Source: a virus
Length of the DNA stretch: 64,000 bases
Reading direction: 5' to 3' (one strand)
IMG/VR virus record: IMGVR_UViG_3300020447_000001
Location: 1 to 64,000 of that record
Shown here: positions 1 through 9,700 of the stretch, in pieces
Layout: every line of letters begins with the position of its first letter
Numbering within the stretch: position 1 is the first letter of the stretch
Notes under the pieces: model-generated
What the model saw: only the letters and a program-made list of their open reading frames with translations
What the model was told of the DNA's origin: nothing
The model's database searches: none
Translations under genes and position numbers: made by a program

Positions 1-1698
1 TTAGCAAAAAATGACCGGTTTACTGTTCCTGTAACTGGCGTAAAAGACGCCGCTATTCAGACTATTGAACTTGCGGATGATATTGATCCTCTTGTCGACC
101 CAGACGCTTCTGGGGGAGATGAGGTCGGTATCGAGCTGTATATTCGTGAGGCCACGTTGGAAATTCCTCAAAACATTTTAGGAAGCGCTCCAAACACTAA
201 CTGGCAACAGTCTACGACTGAAATTACGCTTTCAAGTAATATTCTGGCGTATGATGATACTTATACTGATGGTGGTGTTCCAGTTGCGATACCAGTATAT
301 AGTTGTGCCAGTTGCTACTACGGTAAAACGTATGTAACGTATCGAGCATGGCTGGCTGATAAAGCTCACTCCGTTTTCAGCATTAGTGATGTTGGCGATA
401 TCGACGACATTTCTGGCACATTGACACCAGATAATCCGTTGAAATGGGGAGTGTATAAAGCACTTGCTAATAGCAACAACACTCCTGTGCTTTACACTGC
501 TGTAGTAGAGCCTTCTGATGCAGACGATTGGGACGAAGTTTTGGACCTTACGCAAGCTCGCGACGATGTCCATGCCATGGTGCCTTTGACTCGTGATCCT
601 ACTGTCCTAGGTTTGTACCAAGGGCATGTCGGGGCAATGTCTACTGAATCGGCAGGTCTTTGGCGGACTGCTTGGTTTAACCTACAGGGCATCCCGGAAA
701 TTCCAATTGTTTCCACGGGATCAACTGTGCCAGGGCATACGCAAGCCACAACTAGTGATGGCGAAGAATGCTTGGCCGTATTTGAAGACGATCCTAACTC
801 TGTAACAGTAGAATATACGCTAGTTCGTAACGAAGCGGGCGGCGAATCTACTGTTAACGCTAAGTTCGAAACTAACGGTGTTCGACCGGGAGATATTGTT
901 CGTACGCTCTATGATCCTGACAATTTTGGTAACTATTCTTATCAGGAGTTTGTTGTTGATACGGTTCTATCGGAACAATCACTCTTGGTGAAAACAGGTC
1001 CGGATCAGGCAATTGAAACCGCAGCTAAGATTGAGATTTGGCGTACTTTAAATCTCACCGAAGAGGCGACGGAAATTGCTAAGGACGCGGGAGCTTACTA
1101 CGATCGTCGTATTATGGCTATTTGGCCTGACGAGATTGAGTCGTCTGGTACGATTCAAGCAGGTTATTACTTGTGTGCGGCGTTAGCTGGTCTTACGTCT
1201 GGCGTTTTGCCCCACCAGGGTCTGACACGATTAGGCGTTTCGACCTTCTCTGACGTTCAGCGTACAACGAGATTTAGTAAATCTCAGCTGGATACGATGG
1301 CTCTTTCCGGAGTTTGGATTGTTATGCAAGCTCCTGACGGGAATATCTTTACTCGTCATGCTGTCACCACTGGTAATTACTCTGACATTAATCAACGGGA
1401 AGAGATGCTTACCCGAAATGTCGACTCGATTAGTTATCGGTTTAAGGACTACTTCGAGCCGTTCATTGGTGTAACTAACGTTACTCCTAGTATGGAGGCG
1501 GTGCTTCGAGCCGGGATTAGTACCTTAATCCTTGTTTTGCAAACGGAGCGATTTACTGTCAATCTCGGCGGACAGCTTATTGATGCTGATCTTACGGAGT
1601 TCTCAGTGCATCCGATTTTCAAAGATCGCTATGTGGCGAAGTTGGAAATAGAAGTTCCGTACGCGTTAAATAACTTTGAAATCCACTTGATAGTATGA
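1..1698 (+). CDS. Contractile tail sheath protein (5' partial)
   Basis: This is the 3' part of the tail sheath gene. The frame is open from base 1, so the true start lies upstream of the window; the TTG at 157 is only an internal codon. The sheath forms the contractile outer tube around the tail tube. The C-terminus shows the usual sheath pattern: a proximal GVLPHQGLTRLGVS segment, then SYRFKDYFEPFIGVTNVTPSMEA, an arginine/leucine helix, GGQLIDAD and a final VPYALNNFEIHLIV strand, which matches the 'P-L-N-x-I-x-V' ending of sheath proteins. The order sheath then tube is that of other myoviruses. A strong terminator follows directly. Family assignment is by recognised motifs, not by a search. 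Confidence 0.88.
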   Translation, partial: LAKNDRFTVPVTGVKDAAIQTIELADDIDPLVDPDASGGDEVGIELYIREATLEIPQNILGSAPNTNWQQSTTEITLSSNILAYDDTYTDGGVPVAIPVYSCASCYYGKTYVTYRAWLADKAHSVFSISDVGDIDDISGTLTPDNPLKWGVYKALANSNNTPVLYTAVVEPSDADDWDEVLDLTQARDDVHAMVPLTRDPTVLGLYQGHVGAMSTESAGLWRTAWFNLQGIPEIPIVSTGSTVPGHTQATTSDGEECLAVFEDDPNSVTVEYTLVRNEAGGESTVNAKFETNGVRPGDIVRTLYDPDNFGNYSYQEFVVDTVLSEQSLLVKTGPDQAIETAAKIEIWRTLNLTEEATEIAKDAGAYYDRRIMAIWPDEIESSGTIQAGYYLCAALAGLTSGVLPHQGLTRLGVSTFSDVQRTTRFSKSQLDTMALSGVWIVMQAPDGNIFTRHAVTTGNYSDINQREEMLTRNVDSISYRFKDYFEPFIGVTNVTPSMEAVLRAGISTLILVLQTERFTVNLGGQLIDADLTEFSVHPIFKDRYVAKLEIEVPYALNNFEIHLIV

Positions 1699-1709
1699 TT
1701 TTAATGGGG

Positions 1710-1743
1710 ATTTCTGGGGGAGTAATTTCCCCCAGAAATTTTC
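1710..1743 (+). terminator. Rho-independent terminator after the sheath gene
   Basis: Perfect 11-bp stem ATTTCTGGGGG (1710-1720) / CCCCCAGAAAT (1729-1739) with an 8-nt loop, ending in TTTT. It separates sheath from tube, so the tube gene may have its own promoter or be reached by read-through. Confidence 0.85.
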
Positions 1744-1815
1744 CTCTCGCTTTGAGTATTATTAAGTTCAACCGTCGCGGGAATGAGTCCCCGACTTATT
1801 TAGGAGAATTTTAAT

Positions 1816-2328
1816 ATGGCAGATTCAGTGTTTACTAGCTCGGCTAATAGCGTGGCCGGAACATTTTCAGTTAATAATGGCGGCATGGCCGCTGGCTTAA
1901 ATGTTCCACTTGGTCTCGTTACTAATGTTGGCATTAACTATTCTCAGTCAATTAACCGCCTTTTTGATATGAATATGGATTTTAGACCTGCTAATAATTC
2001 ATCGCCTATGTATTATGTCGGAGGCAGGGCTCAGGGTAACGCCACCATCGGTAGAATTCTGGGACCAAAAGGTGACGCTGACGATTACTGCGCATTTTAC
2101 AAAGAGTACGGTAATGTTTGCGGAATCAACGAGTCGATTTTGTTCACGTTTAAAGCGGACGATGCTGAACGTCAACCGGGCGGAGCGGGATCAACATGTA
2201 ATAAACGTGATATGAAGTTTACTATTATTGATCCGCTTATGACTAACATTGGCATCACCCAAAACGCTAATGATGTAATCATTAACGAAAACGTGACTCT
2301 GATGTTTGCAGATTTGAAATGTGGATAA
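1816..2328 (+). CDS. Tail tube protein (probable)
   Basis: A 170-residue protein directly behind the sheath gene, the usual place and size for the tail tube, the inner channel through which DNA passes. It is rich in small and beta-forming residues. The segment NVGINYSQSINRLFDM resembles the early strand of tube proteins, where a Q-x-x-x-R-x-[YF] stretch is common. The start ATG has a clear TAGGAGAA ribosome site about 9 bases upstream. Terminators on both sides make it a single-gene unit, consistent with a protein needed in many copies. The role rests on position, size and fold-like pattern; I did not recognise a diagnostic motif. Confidence 0.7.
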   Translation: MADSVFTSSANSVAGTFSVNNGGMAAGLNVPLGLVTNVGINYSQSINRLFDMNMDFRPANNSSPMYYVGGRAQGNATIGRILGPKGDADDYCAFYKEYGNVCGINESILFTFKADDAERQPGGAGSTCNKRDMKFTIIDPLMTNIGITQNANDVIINENVTLMFADLKCG

Positions 2329-2348
2329 TAGTACTAAAGCGAGAGCTT

Positions 2349-2365
2349 TAAATAGTACAATTTAA
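2349..2365 (+). repeat. 17-nt motif TAAATAGTACAATTTAA, copy 1
   Basis: The same 17 bases occur again at 46468-46484, and a 15/17 variant lies at 35019-35035. All three sit just behind a stop codon. This could be a promoter or a processing site; its function is unknown. Confidence 0.5.
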
Positions 2366-2371
2366 GCATTA

Positions 2372-2417
2372 AACCGGCCCCTGGCACCTGTTTTAGGGGC
2401 AGGGGCCGGTTAATTTT
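2372..2417 (+). terminator. Rho-independent terminator after the tube gene
   Basis: Perfect 12-bp GC-rich stem AACCGGCCCCTG (2372-2383) / CAGGGGCCGGTT (2400-2411), followed by AATTTT. It is among the strongest hairpins in the window. Confidence 0.85.
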
Positions 2418-2458
2418 GGGTAATTAATACCCATTAACCGCACCGAAAGGTGAGTATT

Positions 2459-5212
2459 ATGAGCGATTCCAGCGTAGATCCTCCGCAATTTCAGACTAAC
2501 GATGTCTTAATTGACACTCGTGATCCGGCAACGACAGAGCAGGCCAGTAAATCTGAGCGAACTGTTGATCCCCGGCAGCGGAACGTAGCTACAGCTTCTG
2601 ATCCTCTTGGTACGGGTTCTACTTTCCGTACCGCTTTTCAAGATACCGTCTTCTTTGTCGGTAAAGTAGTGGCTGCAATCCCGTATCTGCATCATTACAA
2701 AGTGCAGGTAGCAGGAGGCCCTACCGTTGAAGCTATTTTGCTGGGTAATTCTTCTTCTGTTTCAGTAGGTGCTAGATCAGCTACGTTACTTCCCCCAGGC
2801 TCGCATGTTTGTGTTTATAAGCCGCCGGGTTATGCTCTGCACATTATCCTAGGTTGTATGCCTGCTTTAAGCACTAACGATAAATATAATGTTGCACAGA
2901 TATTGCAGCTAGGTAGTAACAGTCAAGTAAGGTCTCAAGACGGTTATCGTCAACTTACAAAGCTTAAGAATAACGGGGGAATTAACCATTTCGGCGCTGG
3001 TCGACCGTTAGACGGAAATGCGTTTGAGCATAGTATTGTCACAGAGACAGGGGTCAGTCTTTTAATAGATTCGTATCAGGCTGCGTTAAGCATCAACGAA
3101 AGTTGCGGCATATTTTTAAACTGGTGGGATAGCCACACGAGGATATCGGGGCAGCAACTTGACATTCAGTCGTACGCAGACCATATCATGCAGCGATACG
3201 ATGAAGGCGAAAACTTATACGTTCGCGGTGGAATTACATACCCGTGGGAAGCTACGGGTTATTACAAACACGGAGAAGACTTTACTAAAGAGAATAAAGC
3301 AAGTGATTATCAAACTAAGAAGGATAAACCTTTTGGGTTCTACGATTTGAAGGAGGGTGAGTTTGATTTAGCGCCTATTTATCGTTACATGGAATATGGA
3401 GGTTATTTAGGTCAAGGGTATACTCGCATGCTCATGAAGCCTGCGAAAGAAGACGGTAAACGTCAATTCTCAAAATCAGACGATCCTGACTATGGTTTAT
3501 GGCAAGAATCTATTGCTCTAGATGGTAGTTACACGATGCGGTCGGCTAAGAGTGTTTACATCGGTAAATACATTCTTATTCCGATTCCAAAACGTGAAAA
3601 AACACCAGAAGATCAAAAAGACAGCGATGACGCTAGGGAAGATAACTACAAATTCAGCGGTGAGTTCGGCGGTGGCGATGAGCATAAGGTAAAGGATGTT
3701 AAAGCAGAGGGCGACGACGCCCATTTACGTCGTGTTAGCGGTGTTCTTGACCTGTTGACTTACAATTACAACTGGAAGAACACTCACCCGTTTTTTTATC
3801 ACAAGAAGGACTATAAATTTTTCGAGGAGAGCGATTTAGACAAGATGTCGAAAGCGCAAGTCAGTTTAAATTACGGTAGTCCGCAGAAATACGGGTATTT
3901 GAAGGAACCTGAAAACAAACAGCTTAAGATAGACGACCGTTATAACCAAGTTAAGTACTATCAAAGCATGTCTTATCTTACATTTCTGGAAGATGGGGGT
4001 GTTGCGTTAGGCGATGGTTACGGATCGCAGATTTCAATGACAGGCGGCAAGATGCGCTTAGAAGCACCGCTCGACATTATGATATTGCCTGGAGCTCGGT
4101 GTGTCACATTATGTGACGAGGCGTATATTCGCGCAAAGAATAACATTGAATTTTCTACCTCAGAGAAAGACATTCGATTTAAGGCCGAAAAGAACATGCA
4201 GTTCTTAGCTGGCAATAGTGGTTCGGGAGGGATGTTATTTGAGTCTAACTCTTCTGGCTCTGCTCAGGTTTACCAAGACCTCTATGGTGAGCAGGTTTAT
4301 GCAAGCGGAATAGTTTTCTTGGCTAAAAAGTCGGATATCGGGGTCTTGTCAAAAAATGTCTATATACGTAGTGGTGCGGCGGAACAAAAGGGAAGTATTA
4401 CGTTAGATTCCGCACAGGGCGAAGAGGATTTAGTTTGTTATTCTCGTATGACAAATATGTTTAACAGCAAAGGCGTAAACATCTGGCATTCACCTCAAGG
4501 CGAAGAAGGCGGAACTTTTGATGCCAGCCACCGCTTTGCAAAAGACTGTAGTATGATTTCCGGGCATGTTCTTATTGATAAATGGATGATCAGTAGGAAA
4601 GGCGGCCTTATAACCGAAAAGACGATAGGCGCTAATGCTAGTATCATCGCAATAAAGAAAATGGCGCAACAAGGCGGTGGGATGGTTGGCGATAGTAAAG
4701 ACGCAGCGGGTGATATTATAAAAGCTATACAAATGTGCGACACGGGAATGAATACACACAAAGATATGGGAGAACCTATATGGAAAGCAGTGTTAAAACA
4801 GAAGTGGTATCAAAGTCCCATGTTTTTAGGCAACAAAGAGTTGATTACAAAGTATCTAGGGTTTTCTTTTAATGACCGTAAGTCCGGCCCAGGTTTTAAT
4901 CTTGATGCGCAATGGGGCTTAATGGAATCAAGGTGGCAACAGTACGTTCGTTTAAAGCTTGCTAGTGGTGGTACGCAATGGACAGAAAAGAAAGTTATGT
5001 ATCAGGGCTCTGAGCTTTATCCATTCCCAGGCAAAAAACTATGGAAACAAGATACAAAATTCGTGGAGCTGGAGAAATTAAATTTGTTTGATAAGGACAA
5101 AAAACACGCTAAAGACAGAGAGTCCTCAAAGGACAAATACGAAGAACCAGAGTTAGGAGAGTTCAAAGAGAAGGTAGCGGACGGTAATTACAAAATAAAC
5201 AGTTCAAGTTAA
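2459..5212 (+). CDS. Large baseplate spike/hub-like protein (OB-fold plus beta-helix-like)
   Basis: A 917-residue protein. I place the start at the ATG at 2459, eight bases after AAAGG, rather than the GTG at 2450. After a disordered acidic N-terminus, residues about 60-135 look like an OB-fold: a strand-rich stretch from FFVGKVVAAIPYLHHYKVQV to YALHIILGCMP. This resembles the gp5/gpV-type spike proteins at the tip of contractile tails. The C-terminal half contains short repeating strands (for example GKMRLEAPLDIMILPGA, then AYIRAKNNIEFSTSEKDIRF), typical of a beta-helical needle or decoration region. No lysozyme motif is visible. It lies between the tube and the chaperone genes. Its identity as the spike is inferred from these patterns. 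Confidence 0.55.
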   Translation: MSDSSVDPPQFQTNDVLIDTRDPATTEQASKSERTVDPRQRNVATASDPLGTGSTFRTAFQDTVFFVGKVVAAIPYLHHYKVQVAGGPTVEAILLGNSSSVSVGARSATLLPPGSHVCVYKPPGYALHIILGCMPALSTNDKYNVAQILQLGSNSQVRSQDGYRQLTKLKNNGGINHFGAGRPLDGNAFEHSIVTETGVSLLIDSYQAALSINESCGIFLNWWDSHTRISGQQLDIQSYADHIMQRYDEGENLYVRGGITYPWEATGYYKHGEDFTKENKASDYQTKKDKPFGFYDLKEGEFDLAPIYRYMEYGGYLGQGYTRMLMKPAKEDGKRQFSKSDDPDYGLWQESIALDGSYTMRSAKSVYIGKYILIPIPKREKTPEDQKDSDDAREDNYKFSGEFGGGDEHKVKDVKAEGDDAHLRRVSGVLDLLTYNYNWKNTHPFFYHKKDYKFFEESDLDKMSKAQVSLNYGSPQKYGYLKEPENKQLKIDDRYNQVKYYQSMSYLTFLEDGGVALGDGYGSQISMTGGKMRLEAPLDIMILPGARCVTLCDEAYIRAKNNIEFSTSEKDIRFKAEKNMQFLAGNSGSGGMLFESNSSGSAQVYQDLYGEQVYASGIVFLAKKSDIGVLSKNVYIRSGAAEQKGSITLDSAQGEEDLVCYSRMTNMFNSKGVNIWHSPQGEEGGTFDASHRFAKDCSMISGHVLIDKWMISRKGGLITEKTIGANASIIAIKKMAQQGGGMVGDSKDAAGDIIKAIQMCDTGMNTHKDMGEPIWKAVLKQKWYQSPMFLGNKELITKYLGFSFNDRKSGPGFNLDAQWGLMESRWQQYVRLKLASGGTQWTEKKVMYQGSELYPFPGKKLWKQDTKFVELEKLNLFDKDKKHAKDRESSKDKYEEPELGEFKEKVADGNYKINSSS

Positions 5213-5231
5213 TTTTTCAGGAGAAGGTTAG

Positions 5232-6188
5232 ATGGTCGACGAGAACTATAAAGCAGATAGCCCTGAGTTAGAGCTAAATGCAAACATCGATGAGTCGAAA
5301 CTTACTGATGATGAGCGCAAGATGTTAGCAGATTTAAAGACTTCCAGAGCTGAAAAAGGAATTCAGCCGCCAGCAATGGCAGACGTTCAGATGGAAGATT
5401 CAATTGTAAGACAGTCTGAGCCTACAACAACAATAATGGAACCTGCGTCACCGGAGAAAGTCGCAGAAAACATATCGTCTCCTTTTCCTACAACAGCTAA
5501 AATAGGTCCGGAGGCGATAGATGCTGCTCCTCCGCCTTCCTCAGCAGAAGCTTCTCCTTTACTAAAGTCGGAAGAGGAGGGGGATGACGCAGAAGTTGAT
5601 GCTGGAACAGAGGCGTATTTAGAAAGTTGCCCGCATTGTGGGTGGGATTTAGCTCAGCCAACAATAGTGGATCCTACGCCTGACGAAAAGATGGGCTTTT
5701 TACATAGTGTATTGGGGCAGAAAACTTTTATTCAACAGTATGATTTATTCGGCGGCAAAGTTGTTGTTCGGTTTAGAACGTTGACCACTAAAGAAATGGA
5801 TGTGATATACAATTTTGTTTTTAAACAACGAGAAACGGGTGTTATCACAACTATTCAAGATTACTGGGAAAAAGTAAATCGCTACAGATTATATTTACAG
5901 TTAGTCCATTTGTCGGCTACTGACGGTAGTTTTACCCATACACTTCCAGAGTCATATAGTCGTGAAACAAACTCATACGCTACTGATTTTTGGCAGTTTC
6001 CGGCTTATGACCCGGAAATGGGTTATTTAGAACAAATCGAAGAGAAGGTACTGACAGAAGTATTAAGAACGGAAACGATACAACGAACGATTTCAACATA
6101 TTGTGCGAGATTTAATCGGTTAGTCTCTAAATTGGAGGTAATGATAGATAGCTCGGATTTTTGGAACGAGACAGAGCAGCAGTCCTAA
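5232..6188 (+). CDS. Tail assembly chaperone, upstream frame (probable)
   Basis: A 318-residue protein placed between the tube/spike genes and the tape measure, where tail assembly chaperones are encoded. The first 130 residues are acidic, Pro/Ser-rich and probably disordered. A single CPHCGWD motif near residue 135 could bind metal with a partner. The remainder is an alpha/beta domain with the segment GGKVVVRFRTLTTKEMDVIYNFV. The ribosome site is AGGAGAAGG just before the ATG. The next frame (-1) is open across the 3' end and continues as a 179-codon reading frame without a good start, which suggests a programmed frameshift as in lambda G/GT. The chaperone role is inferred from position and architecture. 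Confidence 0.55.
   Translation: MVDENYKADSPELELNANIDESKLTDDERKMLADLKTSRAEKGIQPPAMADVQMEDSIVRQSEPTTTIMEPASPEKVAENISSPFPTTAKIGPEAIDAAPPPSSAEASPLLKSEEEGDDAEVDAGTEAYLESCPHCGWDLAQPTIVDPTPDEKMGFLHSVLGQKTFIQQYDLFGGKVVVRFRTLTTKEMDVIYNFVFKQRETGVITTIQDYWEKVNRYRLYLQLVHLSATDGSFTHTLPESYSRETNSYATDFWQFPAYDPEMGYLEQIEEKVLTEVLRTETIQRTISTYCARFNRLVSKLEVMIDSSDFWNETEQQS
6152..6164 (+). other. Candidate -1 ribosomal frameshift site
   Basis: A run of five T (6158-6162) lies in the overlap between the 5232-6188 frame and the -1 frame. The zero-frame codons are GAT TTT TGG. A Phe tRNA on TTT can re-pair with TTT in the -1 frame, giving a fusion that continues TTG GAA CGA. The -1 frame is open only after the TAG at 6149-6151. 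It is not a classic XXXYYYZ heptamer, so this is tentative. Confidence 0.35.
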
Positions 6189-6700
6189 CGGTTCGGTCGG
6201 CTGCAAACGGTATTATTAACTACCAAGAAGCCGACATAATGGATCGAGGGTGGTGGCGTCGATGGCGGATATTATTAAACGCATTGTCGTCGCAAGAGGA
6301 TAGAGAGTTGTTAGATAAGCTTTATTCTTACCACCTGGCTCTTGTCTCGAATTCAGGACTGACGCAAGACAGTTTTAAATCCACACAAAAAAGTGCGAAA
6401 GATAACTTTGAAGAAATATCAGTATCTATGCGTCCTTGGACAGGTCGTAGTGCTGAGGAGAAGTTAAGTCAGGAGAAGGAGCAAATAGAAGCAGATTGGA
6501 AATACTACTTTGGTTGGGATATGAACGATCCTGATGAAGTAGATAAGTATGTTAAAAAACGAGAAGAAATAGCAAAAGAGCATGTCGAAGCGGAGGCACG
6601 GAGAGCCTCTGAAAACTTTGAGGGCGAGACTAGGATGATTGCTACGCAGGAACGAGTACGTCAACGTAGAGCTAGTGCGTACCAGTCTAGCCGGAAATAA
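6161..6700 (+). CDS. Tail assembly chaperone extension in the -1 frame (probable)
   Basis: A 179-codon reading frame overlapping the end of the preceding gene by 28 bases in the -1 frame. It lacks a credible start: TTG at 6161 has no ribosome site at a useful distance, and the ATG at 6238 (MDRGWWRRW) has only a weak one. The protein is helical and charged, with EAEARRASENFEGETR near the end, and stops just before the tape measure. This is the layout of the T extension of lambda gpGT, where a rare frameshift makes a longer chaperone. It could instead start at 6238 as a separate 153-residue protein. Confidence 0.5.
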   Translation: MERDRAAVLTVRSAANGIINYQEADIMDRGWWRRWRILLNALSSQEDRELLDKLYSYHLALVSNSGLTQDSFKSTQKSAKDNFEEISVSMRPWTGRSAEEKLSQEKEQIEADWKYYFGWDMNDPDEVDKYVKKREEIAKEHVEAEARRASENFEGETRMIATQERVRQRRASAYQSSRK

Positions 6701-6718
6701 TTGCAAGGAAGCAATATT

Positions 6719-9700
6719 GTGCAGAATCCGTACCAGCAACAAATGATGCCATGGAATATGGGTTTTCAGAATCCATATAGCCCTAATCAAGGGCAAGATC
6801 TTATGCTGTTGCAGCAATTGTCACAAGGATTTTCTCCTGTGATGACAATGCCTCAGCAGCAAATGCGAACAGGATTCGAACAGTTACCGGGTTTTAACAG
6901 CCCCGGTTTAACAGGTTTCGCTCTTAATCAGTTTGTTGCTCCAATGTTGCAGCAACAAATGTCTCGTCAGGGGATGGTTCCAGGAGGAATGTCTTCTCAA
7001 AACATGCTGGACTATATGCAAAACCAGCAATTTCAAACCCAACAACAAGATATGCTGCGTCGTGTCGCAGGAGACACTACACAAGCGGGCGTAGTGGATT
7101 TCTTTCGCGGTGCTGCTGAGATGTCTGGTCGTGAGTTTGATGCTCCTCAGCGTTCCGCTGCTCGTCAGGTGGGCTCTATGGCGGCTACGTTTGCCCCGTT
7201 GTTGGCGCAAATCATGCCAGAGCAGTTGGACGCCATGTCAGGCCGCAAGGGCTCAGCGGTCGTTATGGCTCAAAGGATGAGCAACACTAACCGATTTAGA
7301 GTAGACCCTGTCACAGGACTTATGGGTTATGACCCAGAGTCGACTGAACAGCAATTTCGTTCGTTGTTCGATGAGATGTATTCCGACCAAAACATGGCTA
7401 ACATGCGCGGTGTGCGTGCTGGCGAGGTCGGAGGTATGTATCAAGAGCTTTCCAAGCGTGGAATGATTGCCCGAGATTCTCGGCCTACGCATTTACGCAC
7501 AGCAGAAGCAGCGTCGAATGTTTGGGCTACAGGAGGAACTGAAGCACAAAATCGTATTCGGGATGTATTGGGCGATGATGCTCCTATGACTGAGGGAGGC
7601 GGCATCGATTTTAGTAAGTTATCTCCGGACCAAATGACTAAGTTACGTAATCAGACAGATGTTTCTACGCAGTTGCGATCTTTCGATTCTGACAAGATTA
7701 AAGGGTCGTTAGAGGGTTATGTCGATATTGTCAGCACCATGAAGGAGATTTTTGGTGAAGCTGGCCAAGCAAACGCTCCAATGTCTAAGTTGATTGCTAG
7801 CCTAGAGACACTTACTCAAGGCGGTTTGACCCAAGTCAATCCTGGTCGCTTGAATGAGATGGTACGTACAACTACGCAATTGGCACAGACGTCAGGAATG
7901 TCAATTGACGCTGCGTTAATGTTGCAACAGCACTCAGCAGGTGCACTGCAAAATCGCGGTATGAACCCGATAATGGCGATGCAGATTACACAAGGAGGTT
8001 TAGCTTTTGGTCAGGCTATGGGCGCGCAAGGTGCATTTGCAAATCCTGCTTGGGGCCTAGGCAATATGGATCAAAACCGGCAGCTAGATGTAAATTTACG
8101 AGCTAATGCAGCCGCGAGTCCGTTAGTTAACGCAATGGGGGCTGTTACGCGAGCTGGGCAAGAAGCCGGAGGCTATGACGAGGGCTCGGAAGCTTACGCA
8201 TTAGACGCAGCGATTAAAGCTGGTCGTACTTCTTATGTGAATCCAGCTACGGGCAAGACAGTACAACTTAGCGGTTTAACCCCTGCTGGAATGATGGATA
8301 TCATGGCAGCAGGAAATGAAGACATAAGCCGACAGCAGGCTCGTCAATATGTTAACCAAACAGCGGCTAATCAAGAAAGCATCTTTGAGCATGATACAGC
8401 TAATCTTGGCCGACAGTTGCAAGGCGCTCAGATCGGTAGAAACTTATATGAACGTACAGCTCGTAATACGGCAAGAAGTTTCCTTACTGCGGAAGGTTTA
8501 GATGCAGGGATGGCGGATGATATCGGTGTTGCGGTTAGCGGTGCTATGCAGGGTATGACAGCAGAAGAACGGACAAATAAGGAAAAGCGTACGCAAATAA
8601 TGGCTGACGCCATTATGGAATCTAGCGGAGGAGCAATATCTGAGCAAGATGCTCGCATTCAGGCTGGGTTGATGTGGGGGAATATGGAGGAAAGGGTTAG
8701 CGGGCGATTTTCCGACCCACGTTACAGGGGTTACGGAAGTATGCAAAATCTTATGCTTCAGCAGGACCGATCAACTCAATCGTTGTCAGTGTTACAGAGG
8801 AAAATGGGGAAAGTTGACGCAAGAACTAAGAACGCTTTGGGAGGTCTTACGGGCGGATCTTGGATGGGTAAGTTGGTGGGAGCGGTGCAAGACGCAAAAG
8901 AAGGTGGAGAGGGAGCAGCAATTTCAGACGTTTTGGGCAAGGCTGTTGGCGGCGTACGTGCAGAAGAAATAAGGGAGTTGATGGAACCTGAGCTTGTTTC
9001 GTTAAATGCAAGTAGAGAAAAAGTTAAAACCTTAACACAAGAGTTGCAAAATTCAGAGGAAGGGCCAAATAGAGACCGCATTGAACAAGAATTAAACGAA
9101 GAGCAAGCTTTGCTGGAGAGTAAATCGAATGAGTTAAGGACCATGGCAGAAGAAAATGGTTTGCTTGATCAAGAAGCTGCGTTAGATCTTACTGATATTC
9201 AAGAGCAGGAAGAGGCGCAAGCAGTAGTTGCAGATAATCGCCGAAAGGTTCTCACCTTAGATCCAGACGACCCAGACTCAAGAACATTAGATCCTGGAAA
9301 TGCAGAAGACCGGAAAATTATCGAAGGACGTATGGAGATGTTAGAGGCGGGTGGGGGTGGCGCTACCATGCGTCGCGCTGAAAAGGAACTCCGCGCAAAA
9401 AATAGAGAGTTACTTGAAGGAGCGGCACTTGATCCTCGTTTTATGAAAAGGGCAGGCGGTCGCGGTCTTCGAGCTATACAAGAGATGGAAGCGGCAATGC
9501 GAACGCAGACACGTTTATCTTCTTATTTTGGGGGAGATGCTGCACGTCAAAGCACAGGCCTTGTAGACAAAGAAGGGCAGGCAGATCGACTTGAAAATTT
9601 AGTTTTAGCAGAAGAAAGGTCCTTGTTTGATAAAGAGGGGCAGCTTGATCCTAGATTTAAAGGCACAGACGTTGAAGGTTTAACACGTTCTGAGGTTATG

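Noticed and set aside
5620-5660. CPHCGWD as a full zinc finger
   Set aside because: Only one Cys pair is present in the protein, so a complete site would need another subunit.
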